From: Malania oleifera
Taxonomy: Eukaryota > Streptophyta > Magnoliopsida > Santalales > Ximeniaceae
Length of the DNA: 64,000 nt
Assembly (NCBI RefSeq): GCF_029873635.1
Contig: NC_080422.1
Coordinates: 19,558,095 to 19,622,094 of the forward strand
Direction: 5' to 3'
Part shown: positions 46,140-56,500 of the stretch, piece after piece
How the letters are laid out: the number at the start of each line of letters is the position of its first letter
Numbering within the stretch: the first letter of the stretch is position 1
Notes under the pieces: generated by a model
The model's database searches: none
What the model saw: the letters and a program-made list of their open reading frames with translations, nothing else
Told to the model about the DNA's origin: nothing
Translations under genes and position numbers: made by a program

Positions 46140-48296
46140 CACTTGCCCGATACTTTGAAAGCGGAGTTGACTGAACTCTTGGACGAATTATCTGATTTGT
46201 TCACATGGTCGGCTGCAGACATGCCCGACATCGACCCTGCTGTGAAAGAGCACAGGTTGCAGGTCAACCCCAACCACCGACCTGTAAAATAGAAAAAAAG
46301 GAGCTTCGCGATAGAACGGATCAAAATAATTGACGAAGAGGTGACGAAACTGTTGCAGGCCAACTTCATCCGAGAAGTGAACTACCCCGAGTGGCTGAGC
46401 AATGTGGTCCTGGTCAGAAAGCCCAATGGAAAATGGCGCACCTGCATAGACTTCACGGACTTGAATAAAGCGTGCCCAAAGGACAGCTTTCCTCTCCCTC
46501 GAATTGATCAGCTAGTGGATTCGACCTCGGGACACGAGCTCCTCAGCTTCATGGACGCTTACTCAGGGTACAACCAAATCCCTATGAGTCCCGCGGATGA
46601 GGAAAAAACTTCTTTCGTCACCGAAAGGGGTTTATATTGTTACCGGGTGATGCCCTTCGGCTTAAAAAATGTGGGGGCCACATATCAGAGGCTAGTGAAC
46701 AAGATTTTTAAAGAATAGCTCAGAAAGACAATGGAAGCTTACGTGGACGATATGTTGGTGAAGAGCATGGAAGCAGGGCAACATTGTAAAGACCTGAGGG
46801 AAACGTTCGAGCTCCTCCGCCGGTACCACATGAGGTTGAATCCCTCGAAGTGCGTGTTCGGCGTTTCTGCAGGTAAATTCCTGGGCTTTATGGTGACTCA
46901 CAGAGGTATAGAAGCAAATCCGGATAAAATACGAGTGCTGCTGGAGATGGAAGCTCCAAGGACTAAAAAGGAGATACAAGTTCTGACCGGAAGGATAGCC
47001 TCCCTCAGTAGATTTATCTCCTGCTCAGGGGATAAAGGCTTACCTTTCTTTAAAGCACTGCGGAAGAAGGGAGGATTCGAATGGGGGGAAGATCAGGAGG
47101 TAGCCTTCGAGCAGCTTAAGCAATACCTCGGATCCCCTCCTCTCTTGACAAAAGCAAAGAATGGGGAAGACCTCTACCTATATATAGCTTCCACAGAGAA
47201 TGCCGTCAGCTCAGTCCTGGTCCGGGAAGAAGGTAGAAAGCACCAGCCTATATATTACACAAGTAAGGTGTTAAGTGGCGCCGAGAAGAACTATTGTACG
47301 GTGGAAAAAGCCGCCTTCTCCATCATCTGTGCAGCGCGCAAATTAAGACCCTATTTTCAAGCCCATAGGGTTGTCGTATTAACAAACCTGCCCATGAGAC
47401 AAATTCTACAGCGACCGGAGAGTTCGGGGAGAATGACGAGGTGGTCGGTAGAATTAAGTGAATTCGACATACAGTATCAACCGAGGCCCGCGGTCAAGGC
47501 TCAGGTACTCGCGGATTTTACCGCAGAAAGGCTCCTCGAGTCATCCACCAAGTCGGAGGAGTGGACACTGCACGTTGATGGGTCCTCTAATGCTGCTGGA
47601 GGGGGAGCCGGGTTCATCCTTTCTGACCTGGAGGGCAATGAAACTCTCTTCGCCCTAAAACTGGAGTTCACAGCAACCAACAACGAAGCGGAGTACGAAG
47701 CCCTGTTAGCCGGCCTGCGACTGGCGGAAGCACTAGGGGTGGCACAGATCAAAGTACTGAGTGATTCCCAGCTGGTGGTAGAGCAACTCAAAGGAGAATT
47801 CGAAGCTAGGGATCCAAGAATGAAGAAATATCTCTCCAAGGCAAGAGAATACATAGAGGCATTCATCCAGTTCGACATAGAACACGTACCGAGAGCAGAA
47901 AATAAAAAGGCGGACGCACTAGCGAAATTAGCCTTAGCAACCGGTTCGGAATGGAAAGACACTATCTATCTTGAACGCATAGGAAAACCCTCATACGAGG
48001 AGGACAGAATTAACTCATTGGCGTCCGAATTCAGCAAGGACAACTGGAGAGCGTCCTTATTTTTGTACCTCCAGGACGGATCCTTACCAAGAGATAATAA
48101 GGAGGCTCAAAAGGTGAGGAGGAAAGCGGCAAGATATACGTTGATGGGCCGGGAGCTCTACAGGCGATCCCTTACACTGCCCTACCTCCGATGTTTAAAC
48201 AAAGACGAAGGGGAATACATACTACGAGAAATCCACGAAGGAGTATGCGGAAACCACCTTGCCAGTAGGGCTCTAGCTCACAAAGCTATGCAATAG
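46140..48296 (+). pseudogene. Tat reverse transcriptase and dual RNase H
   Basis: Reverse transcriptase blocks: WLSNVVLVRKPNGKWRTCID (46393), KACPKDSFPLPRID, FMDAYSGYNQI (46550), VMPFGLKN (46649) and catalytic YVDDML (46740). The first RNase H lies around 47160-47480 (YYTSKVLSGAEKNY). The second has the catalytic pattern LHVDGSSNAAGGGAG (47569), NNEAEYEALLAGL (47680) and VLSDSQLVV (47755), ending ADALAKLA. The integrase zinc domain starts at about 48215. Stops: TAG at about 46291, 46716 and 48294, each where CAG is the likely ancestor. Confidence 0.9.
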
Positions 48297-49280
48297 GGAT
48301 TTTACTGGCCCACAATGAGGAAGGACGCGGTTGGGCTCGTAAAAAAATGTGACAGATGTCAAAGGTGCGCAATTGTACCACGCGCCCCCTCAAGTCTACT
48401 CTCTCCTCTAACCAGTCCCTGCCCTTTTGCTCAGTGGGGGATAGATATCCTTGGACCTCTTCCACAGATGACTGGCCAGAAAAAATTCTTGTTGGTAGCA
48501 ATAGATTATTTCACTAAGTGGGTAGAGGCCGAACCCCTAGCCACCATAACAGAGCGGAATATTACACGCTTCGTATGGACCTCATTAGTTTGTCGCTATG
48601 GCATTCCCTTAGCGATAGTTACAGACCACGGGAAGCAGTTCGACAACGAGCGCTTCAAAAAGTTCTATTCGGACCTATCTGTTATGCTTCTCTTCGCGTC
48701 AATGGCGCACCCCCAGAGCAACGGACAAGTAGAGAACATGAATCGGACGATTCTGTACGGACTGAGGACCCGACTCGAATCTATGCAAGGTAGATGGACA
48801 GAGCAACTCCCTTCCCTTATATGGGCGTACCACACCACCAAGAGAGCAGCAACAGGGGAAACCCCGTTCATGCTTGTTTTCGGCGCAGAAGCAGTCATCC
48901 CAGCAGAGGTGGGCATACCCTCTTGGCGAAGGAAATACTTTAACGAGCAGACCAACAGTGAGGAGCTCAGGTCAGAAATAGACCTACTGGAAGAGAGACA
49001 GGATCAGGCGAGTTTAAAAGTTGCAGCGTACCTGCAGAGGGTAGCAAAGTACTACAACAACCGCGTCAAAATAAGGAATTTCCATTCAGGAGACTTAGTC
49101 CTGAGGAAGAGGTGAAACAACCCGTCCGAGCAGGGGTCGCACAAGTTAAAGCCTAACTGGGAGGGCCCATACAAGGTCACAACAGAAATAAAACCCGGAA
49201 CATACAAGTTGGAAGATGTAGGGGGGAAAGAAGTCAAGAACACATGGAACTCTGAAATGTTAAAGAAATACTATTCTTAA
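48297..49280 (+). pseudogene. Tat integrase
   Basis: Continues the zinc domain with KKCDRCQRCAIVPR (48344). The catalytic core shows WGIDILGPLPQ (first D, 48440), TDHGKQFDN (second D, 48621) and HPQSNGQVENMNR (E, 48712). The C-terminal part has GDLVLRKR, a TGA where TGG is the likely ancestor (49114), then PNWEGPYKV and LKKYYS before the final stop at 49280. Catalytic residues are intact. Confidence 0.9.
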
Positions 49281-49382
49281 AAAACCGCTTCTTGCAGCGC
49301 TGTAATAAAAGTGTCGCTTACAAAAGTTGCACTACATCAATAAAGGATGAAAAATTCAAAATACATATTCTGTCCCTACGAA

Positions 49383-51135
49383 CTAATTTGCTTTGCTCCC
49401 TTCTCCAGCTTCCTCCTCCTCCCCTTCTTCATCCTCTTCCAGATCCTCTGCAGACTCGGGGCTCTCCTCGCCATAGCCATGAGAGCTTACACCGTCAAGA
49501 GGGATCTCGGGATGTTTAGTCCTTACTTGATCACGACACCTCCTGAATCCAACTCGGTAAGCTTTAGAGGTGTCGATAACAAATTGGTTGGAGTCCTTGT
49601 ATATCTTCACTGCAGTTCGGGAAGCAGAAGCAGCAGCAGTAGCTTCTCGGGCAGGAAGTTCCTCCCTACGAAGGCGATCGATCTCTGCCTGCAAAGCTTG
49701 CTCGCGGAGCTCAGCCTCGTGCAGCTCGTTCTGAGCGAGGACATATTTTTCCCATGCATCCAGTGTCTGGCGATACATCTCCGTGACTTTCTCCTCCTGG
49801 GCCAGAGCCATCGTCGCCAGTTGGGGAAAAATGCAAGGTATGGAACAGTTAGAAAGAGCAGGCATAAGTAAAAAAAAAAAAAAAATTATAAAGCAAGTAA
49901 AGTAGACACCTGGTAAGAAGTATGGCGGATTTTCGTCGAGAGAGCGTCAGGAAGGGTACATTGGGCCTACACAAAGTCCTCAACATGCACAGCCCGACAG
50001 AGAGCAGACGCAGAACGGGTCGGCTCGTGAAAAATGGCTTCCACTTGAGCCTGCGAGTGCGTAGGAGGAGCAGCATGGACCTCGTCAGTAAGGGCACCGG
50101 AATCACCTACTGCAGGGGCTTCCCTTTGAGAGGATTCTCCTTCGACCTCTTCTCTTCTTCCTACTCCTACTCACCCTTTGCTTTCTAGCTTCTCCCATGA
50201 GCGATTCATACCTGGTGAAGTCCATATCTGCGAGTATAAAAGAAAAATTGAGTAAGAACACCCACAGTAAAGATAACACCTGAACATACTCATACACAAA
50301 ATCAGGGGAGAGAATGACTTGAGGAAACGGGGCTGATTCCCCATTGCACAAGGACACGCTCCTGGAGCAGCTCCTCATGAGGGATAATACCCCGTTCACC
50401 GAGTGTACGAAGTTCTTTTAGGGTGGCTTGCTCTTCGGGGGAAAGTTTGGGGAGGAGATGGCACACCCGAACTACAAGGGAAAAAGGGGTGAAAGGAGAA
50501 AACAATGGGTTAGACGGATAACCTACTTGTAAGCCTTGAAAAAGAGGGTGGGGAAAGATAACAACGTTACCGTCAAGAGGAGTAGACCAGACAAAGGATT
50601 CGTTGTAATTCAACTCTCCCGAAACAAAGAAGTAACTGGTCTTCCAATTATGGATGGAAGAACTGCCTGGTGAGAAGAGTTTATAACCTGGTAGAGAGTT
50701 GCAATAATACAGCTCCTTCTCTGCAGAATGAGACCGCATTTGGAAGCAACTTCTAAAAAGTGGGACGGTAGGCTGATGGCCCAAACGGAGCAGGAGCACA
50801 GCAAAACAGGTGAGCGAAAGATAAGAGTTCGGAATGAGTTGTGATGGTGCTATGCGGTAAAAACGTAGTACGCTAGAAACAAAAGGGGAAAAAGGGAGCC
50901 TAAGACCCAAGTCTAGATAATCAGTATAGAGGAAGAGCTCCTCGGATTTTTGGTCAAGAGCTGACTCAGTAGCAGAGGATAACCTAACAGTGATATTCGA
51001 TGGTACGGCAAAGAAATAACGGGCGTTCTGCAGGTCAGACGAGGAGAGCTCACAACGAGCGCTCCGAACTGTTGTAGGTACCCTAAAGGGCTGTGAGGAC
51101 GTCTCCATAGGAAAAAACAAGCCTGAAAGAAACAC
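49383..51135 (-). CDS. Antisense multi-exon gene in the Tat element (Transposase_28-like)
   Basis: Minus-strand coding potential between integrase and 3' LTR. The first long exon (51135 or ATG at 51108, METSSQPFRV, down to about 50300) has LFLYTDYLDLGLRLPFSPFV and CFAVLLLRLGHQPTVPLF, resembling the Pfam family 'putative gypsy type transposon' (PF04195). Likely introns follow: one ends TACTCGCAG before ATATGGACTTCACC (about 50224), and another starts GTGTCTAC after IRHTSYQ (about 49910). The last exon (about 49812-49383) starts MALAQEEKVTEMYRQTLDAW and is a coiled coil with a Glu-rich tail (EDEEGEEEEAGEGSKAN). Extra antisense ORFs of this kind are known from Tat-lineage elements; their role is unknown. 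Exon bounds are approximate. Confidence 0.65.
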
Positions 51136-51431
51136 TACCTAGACCTAAGGGTCAAGCGGAGCAAGCAACAGCAAAGATCAAGAAGAAAGGAGGCCAACAC
51201 AGATCAAGACAGTAAAATTTCACACAAACAACAAGGCAATCTTACAAGACAAGATCAAACATACAAAGCTAGCGCAAGAACAATGAAGAACATGAAGAAC
51301 AACAAGACAAAAATACTATAGAAAGGAAAGCATACCTAGCACCGAATAAGGGACTTGTGGAATGGAGAGGAGTAGAGAAGGAAGCAGTCCTCTTGGAATG
51401 AAGACGAGTGCGGAATGAAGGAGTCCACTGG

Positions 51432-51442
51432 CCTTTATATAG
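51432..51442 (-). promoter_or_regulatory. TATA box of the antisense gene
   Basis: The minus strand reads CTATATAAAGG, about 300 bp upstream of the antisense start codon, in a spacing that allows a leader. It faces away from the sense genes. Confidence 0.55.
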
Positions 51443-51734
51443 AGAGGAGGGCACGAATCCCAGTGGCGGGAATCTCAAGAATTTTCATTTACGAGAAGGA
51501 CTGCGTCTCGAAGGAGGCATAGGAAACAGAGAATCTCTGACAAATGCACAGACGAGGCTTCCCGAGGACAAACTCCACTTTGGAAACACCAAGTTGCCTC
51601 GGACACAGCGACAGACGGATGGCCATCAATAATGCTTTCCTCCAACCCACTTTCCAAGGTAGGACGCATTTAATACCTGCTTTTTGATATCTCTCGCAGG
51701 ACAGAAGCGTGCAAGTGCCTCGGGAAAGCGTGAA

Positions 51735-52060
51735 GGACGACCCAACAAATGAGCACGACTCATCGGCGCAAGGCCCAAAATGACAAGCACGACTCGAGAG
51801 GCCAGACCAACCAACAGATGAGCACGACTCATCAGGAGGATGGCCCAAACTGACGAGCACGACTCGTGAGGGCAGAACAACCCAACAGATGAGCACGACT
51901 CATCAGAAAGATGGCCCAAACTGACGAGCACGACTCGTGAGCCAGAACAACCCAACAGATGAGCACGACTCATCAGAAAGATGGCCCAAACTGACGAGCA
52001 CGACTCGTGAGGCCAGAACAACCCAACAGATAAGCACGACTCATTACGCGGAAAGCCAAA
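51735..52060. repeat. Tandem mini-hairpin array in the Tat element
   Basis: About four and a half units of 71 bp. Each unit has two inverted repeats around the same loop CACGA: GATGAG-CACGA-CTCATC and ACGAG-CACGA-CTCGT, with spacers AGAACAACCCAACA and GATGGCCCAAACTG. Homologous, in reverse orientation on the plus strand, to 12410-12970. Confidence 0.85.
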
Positions 52061-52089
52061 GCAACGAGCATTATTTGTAATGTCGCACC

Positions 52090-52860
52090 AGCCGAGTAGG
52101 TTGGTCAGCTCGGTAGAAACAGCTCGGCACGAGTCCTGCTTCGTAGAGCTCGGACAAAAGAGCTCGGCACGAATCCTTCCCCGAACAGCTCGGCAGAAAA
52201 CAGCTCTGCACGAGTCCTGCTTCGAAGAGCTCAGACAAAAGAGCTCGACACGAATGCTTCCTCGAAGAGCTCGGCCCGAACAGCTCGGCACGAGTCCTGC
52301 TTCAAAGAGCTCGGACAAAAGAGCTCGACACGAATGCTTCCTCGAAGAGCTCGGCCCGAACAGCTCGGCACGAGTCCTGCTTCAAAGAGCTCGGACAAAA
52401 GAGCTCGGCACGAATCCTTCCCCGAACAGCTCGGCAGAAAACAGCTCGGACGAGTCCTGCTTTAAAGAGCTCGGACAAAAGAGCTCGACACGAATGCTTC
52501 CTCGAAGAGCTCGGCCCGAACAGCTCGTCAGAAACAGCTCGGCACGAGTCCTGCTTCGTAGAGCTCGGACAAAAGAGCTCGGCACGAATCCTTCCCCGAA
52601 CAGCTCGGCAGAAAACAGCTCGGCACGAGTCGTGCTTCAGAGAGCTCGGACAAAAGAGCTCGGCACGAATCCTTCCCTGAACAGCTCGGCAGAAACAGCT
52701 CGGCACGAATCCTTCCTCGAGGAGCTCCGCCCGAACAGCTCGGCAGAAACAGCTCGGCACGGGTCCTGCTTCAAAGAGCTCGGTCAAAAGAGCTCGGCCC
52801 AAACAGCTTGGATGAAACAGCTCTGCACAAAATAGCTCGGCGCAAACAGTCGGCATGAGC
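52090..52860. repeat. GAGCTCGG-type tandem repeat block
   Basis: Roughly nine 70-90 bp units built from words such as AGAGCTCGGACAAAAG, CACGAGTCCTGCTTC and CGAACAGCTCGGCAG, with a two-type alternation (GAATCCTTCCCCGAACAG versus GAATGCTTCCTCGAAGAG). It lacks stop codons in several frames on both strands, so long apparent proteins arise (plus 52080-52835, minus 52302-52856). I regard these as by-products of the repeat. Confidence 0.85.
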
Positions 52861-52964
52861 TACTCAAGTATTCTACCAAAAAAAAAAAGGAAGACGAGGA
52901 AGTGTTAAAACCGAAAGATGCAAACACAAATAATGATTCAAAATTCTATCCAGAAATTTGAAAT

Positions 52965-52979
52965 TGAGGGGGGGACAAC
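52965..52979 (+). promoter_or_regulatory. Polypurine tract of the Tat element
   Basis: GAGGGGGGGACAAC-like purine run directly before the 3' LTR at 52980. Confidence 0.75.
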
Positions 52980-53416
52980 TGGTATGCCCATAATAAATCA
53001 CACTAATAAGGGCAGGTCAACGCCTGTCTCATACTTTCTCCAAGTCTGACTTTCTGACGAGTGATTAGCTCCGACCTAATAAAGAGAAGGAGAGATTCAC
53101 GCCGACGCCCTTAAAAACTGAGTAATAGGCGTACGCACTTAGGGCCGAAGAGCGATTCGCGCCCCCACGCAATAAATCCGAGCCAACCAGCGGTCAACTC
53201 AAGCCCCTATAAGTAGGGACTGGGGATACAAGCAAAGGTAGGTGATAAGACACTACTCTACTGTTGCATTAAGCCTCTTTGAAAGCTTTCCTCTTACTTA
53301 GGCATCGGAGAGATCCCCCGGAGTACACCCCGGGTCCTCCAAGCCTCTCTTCTCTTCCTATTTCAGGTCAACAAGAGTCAAGGAGCATTCCAACCATTTT
53401 TTTTTACCCCGCAACA
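52980..53416 (+). repeat. 3' LTR of the Tat element
   Basis: 437 bp. It differs from the 5' LTR at about nine positions, all transitions, for example TGGTATG versus TGATATG at the start. Confidence 0.95.
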
Positions 53417-53421
53417 CTCAT

Positions 53422-55310
53422 AATTATCACTTCAAATTGTTTTATCCTCCAAGTCAATAATTCAGCCCAATGGCCCAAACCCAATGGATATACAAACTAC
53501 ATTGTCTAAATAACTATACATTACATAGTCTGCAAGTAGCTTATAGGTAAATGAAGGATACAAAATATTATTTACCAATAAAAAGGATATATAAGGATAT
53601 TTTGAATGCAAAAGAATGCACAGTAAGCTCTTGTTGTGTGCTCGAGCTGCTTCCCAATAGTTTGAATGAAAACATAAAAAAATGCAGTCATGAAAATCTT
53701 AATGAGCTCCCAACTCATTGGAGAAAATGGCAACAAAAATAGCTATTTAAGGAACTCATAAGTTGGGAGGATACACCAATTTGATGCACAACTATACTAG
53801 GAAAAGAGAATTGCATCAAGCTAATGTTTGCCCCTCCTTTACTAAACAAGTTTAGTATGAATATTATAAAAACTCTTGTTAAGAAAACAAAACTAAAGAA
53901 ATAAAAAAGAGAACAGATTGTTCACACATATGTGCATTACTTTTTTCAAATATTAATTGAGTAAATAATAAACAATATGGAAATGCTTTAAAAATATTGA
54001 AAACTAAACCCATCAGATGCAGAAATTATTGAATGAAGATTTCGTATGGAGTCTACACTTTCAATTTTCACAATTACAAGGATATTTGCATTGCAGCCTA
54101 TGGACAAAGTGTGTAAAATTTTAGAATTAATAAATGAGAATACCATATAAAACTATAAATAAATAAACAGATGAACATTGAATCTAAAAGAAAGAAGAAG
54201 AGAAAAACAAAACAAAAAAAGACAGGGGAGAGTTACTTTGAAGATAATCTTTCAACTCATGAACCACTTTAGCATCTTTCACAAAAGAGATGACATAAAA
54301 ATCAACTTTGTAGTCCAACCCAAACTTGCTTATTCTCTCTCTCTCTCTCCCTCTCTTTTCTAAATAGTGATTGAATATTGTTAATTTTCATTAGAATTTC
54401 AATTAAAGTTTTAACTTTTAAATCTTATTTGGGTATTATTACTAAAGTTAATTTATTTTCTTTCTCTTCTCAATTAATATTATCATTAGAGTTAATTTTT
54501 GCTTGGGTTATTTTTTTATCGTTAAAGTTCGGTTTGATCTCTTTTTTAAAAAAAAAAAAAAAATCTTCTTTAGGATTTAAATTTTTGTTGGGTTCTTAGA
54601 CTTTCAGCAGGATTGGATGGCTTTGTTTGCTTGATGTTTGCTGTTATTATGCTGAGGATAATTCTCTTGTTTCTTAATGTAATAGGGCTTAATAGTCTCC
54701 TCAGCATAATTCTCATGTTTCTTAATAAATTTTCTTTTTTCTATTAAAGAAATTTGTGACACCACATGTTTATCATATACACAATTCACTAGTTGCTTTT
54801 TATAATAATCAAACCTCCAAGATAATTAATTAAAAATTCACAAAGAAATGAAATAATATGCTTTTAGACATAGAAATATAAAAAAAATAAAAGAAGAAGG
54901 CAAGGGTAACAAAGTTGCCCTTCCAACAAATCAGTGCAGATTTGTAAATCGGAAAGATGTTCCCAAAATATAACCACATACCCGCGGCTTTTTACTAAAG
55001 CATAAATAGTAAATACATCAATCATATTCAGATCATAATTTCATTCTCACTAAAAAGGAGGTCTGGTTTGATAATATGAATTTACAGTGGCTATTAATAG
55101 GTAAAGCTCCCGATAAAGGATATGAACAAAATTTCATCAGCAATAAAGATTGTGGCAACAGTATGTTCCAGGCACTTCGCAAATTAATAAAAGATTTGGA
55201 TAGAAAACAATACATCCACTCTGTTCTGGCATTTTGTTCATAAATGCCCTTTGCATTTTTTTTTTGTCCTTTTGATTAGTCTTTCTTATCAACTAATACT
55301 CTGAACTTAA
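53422..55310. other. CACTA interior, right, no gene recognised
   Basis: AT-rich. Frames such as 53551-53742 and 54178-54363 have no recognisable domain. Confidence 0.5.
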
Positions 55311-56045
55311 TTTTTTTTATTTTTTATTTTAAAAATAAAGTATTAGTGATGGTTCTCAAATCCATCACTAATAAGGGACCAATAGTGACAAATTTGTAAA
55401 TTCGTCACTAATACTCTAAACTTTTTTTATTTTTTATTTAAAATGAAGTACTAGTAACGGTTCTCAAATCTGTCACTAATAAGGGACCAATAGTAACAAA
55501 TTTACTATGAACTTAAATTTTTTTTTTTAAAAAAATGAAGTATTAGTGATGGTTATTAAATCCGTCATAAGGGACTAATAGTGATTAATTTGTAAATTCG
55601 TCACTAATACTCTGAACTTAAATTTTTTTATTTTTTTTTTAAAATGAAGTATTAGTAACAGTTTTCAAATCTGTCACTAATAAGATACCAATAGTGACGA
55701 ATTTGTAAATTTGTTACTAATATTCTGAACTTAAATTTTTTTTTAAATAATAGTAATGACAGTTTTTTAATCGTCACCAATGTTTATCTTTTAGTGACGG
55801 ATTTAATTCATCACTAATACCACATAAATCATTGCTAATATTTTTTCGAGATAATTTATGAGCGAAAAATATTTTCGCACGATATTTTTTTAATTTTTAG
55901 TGACAAAACTATTAGTGATGAATTCAATTTTATCATTAATAATGCCGTATTAGTGACAGTTACTAAAACTGTCACTAATATCCTATTATTAGTGACGAAT
56001 TTGAATCCTTTACTAATAGTTTTATCACTAAAAATTAGTTTTTTT
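55311..56045. repeat. Right subterminal repeat array of the CACTA element
   Basis: Tandem units of about 105-110 bp pairing TATTAGTGATGG...TCACTAATAAGGGACCAATAGTGAC (quoted as separate words) with A/T-rich spacers ending CTCTGAACTTAA. The words are the same as in the left array. Confidence 0.78.
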
Positions 56046-56052
56046 TGCAGTG

Positions 56053-56500
56053 AGTACTTGAGAGATGAGAACCCACTTCAAAGTCCTACACTTGTGATAA
56101 ACGAACCAATCACCATACTAATTGTAGATGCAAGATTTGGATCTTACAAATCATGGCATACATCAAACAGCCCACAAAATTGACATATGGTGTCTTAAAT
56201 ATTTCCTTGACATTGTAAGCCTCATGTAGAAGATAATCTAAAATGATTAGCTAAAGGAATAAACAATGACTTATGTTACTTTTTCAACACCTTTTCTATG
56301 TAGGGTTTTTGAAACTTAAAAGCTTTTTTCCTTCACTATCCCAAAGAATTTCCATCAGCACCAAGATTTATTATTTTAAATTCCTTAAAAAAAATATTTT
56401 AATCGATTTACATCACTTATATTCTTTGTAACAATCAAGATATCATCCATCGACATATATAATTGGATAGAAGTTATAAAATTCTTAAGTAACCATATTA
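56053..56500 (-). pseudogene. Ty1/copia reverse transcriptase relic, right part
   Basis: Minus strand, in order from the right: IYVDG (the catalytic YVDD with its last residue changed, about 56455), LMEILWDSEGKKAFKFQKPY and IEKVLKK (56370-56270), PLANHFRLSS, then KTPYVNFVGCLMYAMICK (56190-56140), matching the copia blocks LGMEI-R, YIEKVL, PLASHF and VPYASAVGSLMYAM. It continues into the RNase H relic at 40456, separated by the CACTA insertion. Confidence 0.75.

Larger units (their letters stand above)
43504..53416 (+). mobile_element. Ty3/gypsy Tat-lineage retrotransposon, complete and young
   Basis: 9913 bp with 437-bp LTRs and a perfect 5-bp target duplication CTCAT (43499-43503, 53417-53421). 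Order: LTR, primer site, gag, protease, reverse transcriptase, RNase H followed by a second archaeal-type RNase H, integrase, then a 3.6-kb tail holding an antisense spliced gene and two tandem arrays, then 3' LTR. The double RNase H and long 3' region place it in the Tat/Ogre group. The two LTRs differ at about nine sites by eye, all transitions. A handful of in-frame stops disable the polyprotein. It is inserted in the CACTA element. Confidence 0.95.
40457..56052. mobile_element. CACTA-like (EnSpm) DNA transposon, non-autonomous, interrupted
   Basis: The left end CACTCCAAATATA (40457) and the reverse complement of the right end, CACTGCAAAAAAA (56052), agree at most positions. A 3-bp target duplication AGT lies at 40454-40456 and 56053-56055. 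Both ends carry dense subterminal repeats of GTCACTAATA/TTAGTGACGG. The host copia pol relic resumes on the far side, which independently supports both borders. Without the Tat insertion the element is about 5.7 kb. No transposase is recognisable in 41060-43503 or 53422-55310. Confidence 0.72.

Noticed and set aside
52080-52856. Two long overlapping ORFs (251 and 184 residues) on opposite strands
   Set aside because: Both arise from a tandem repeat that lacks stop codons; the peptides are simple repeats of the unit with no domain.
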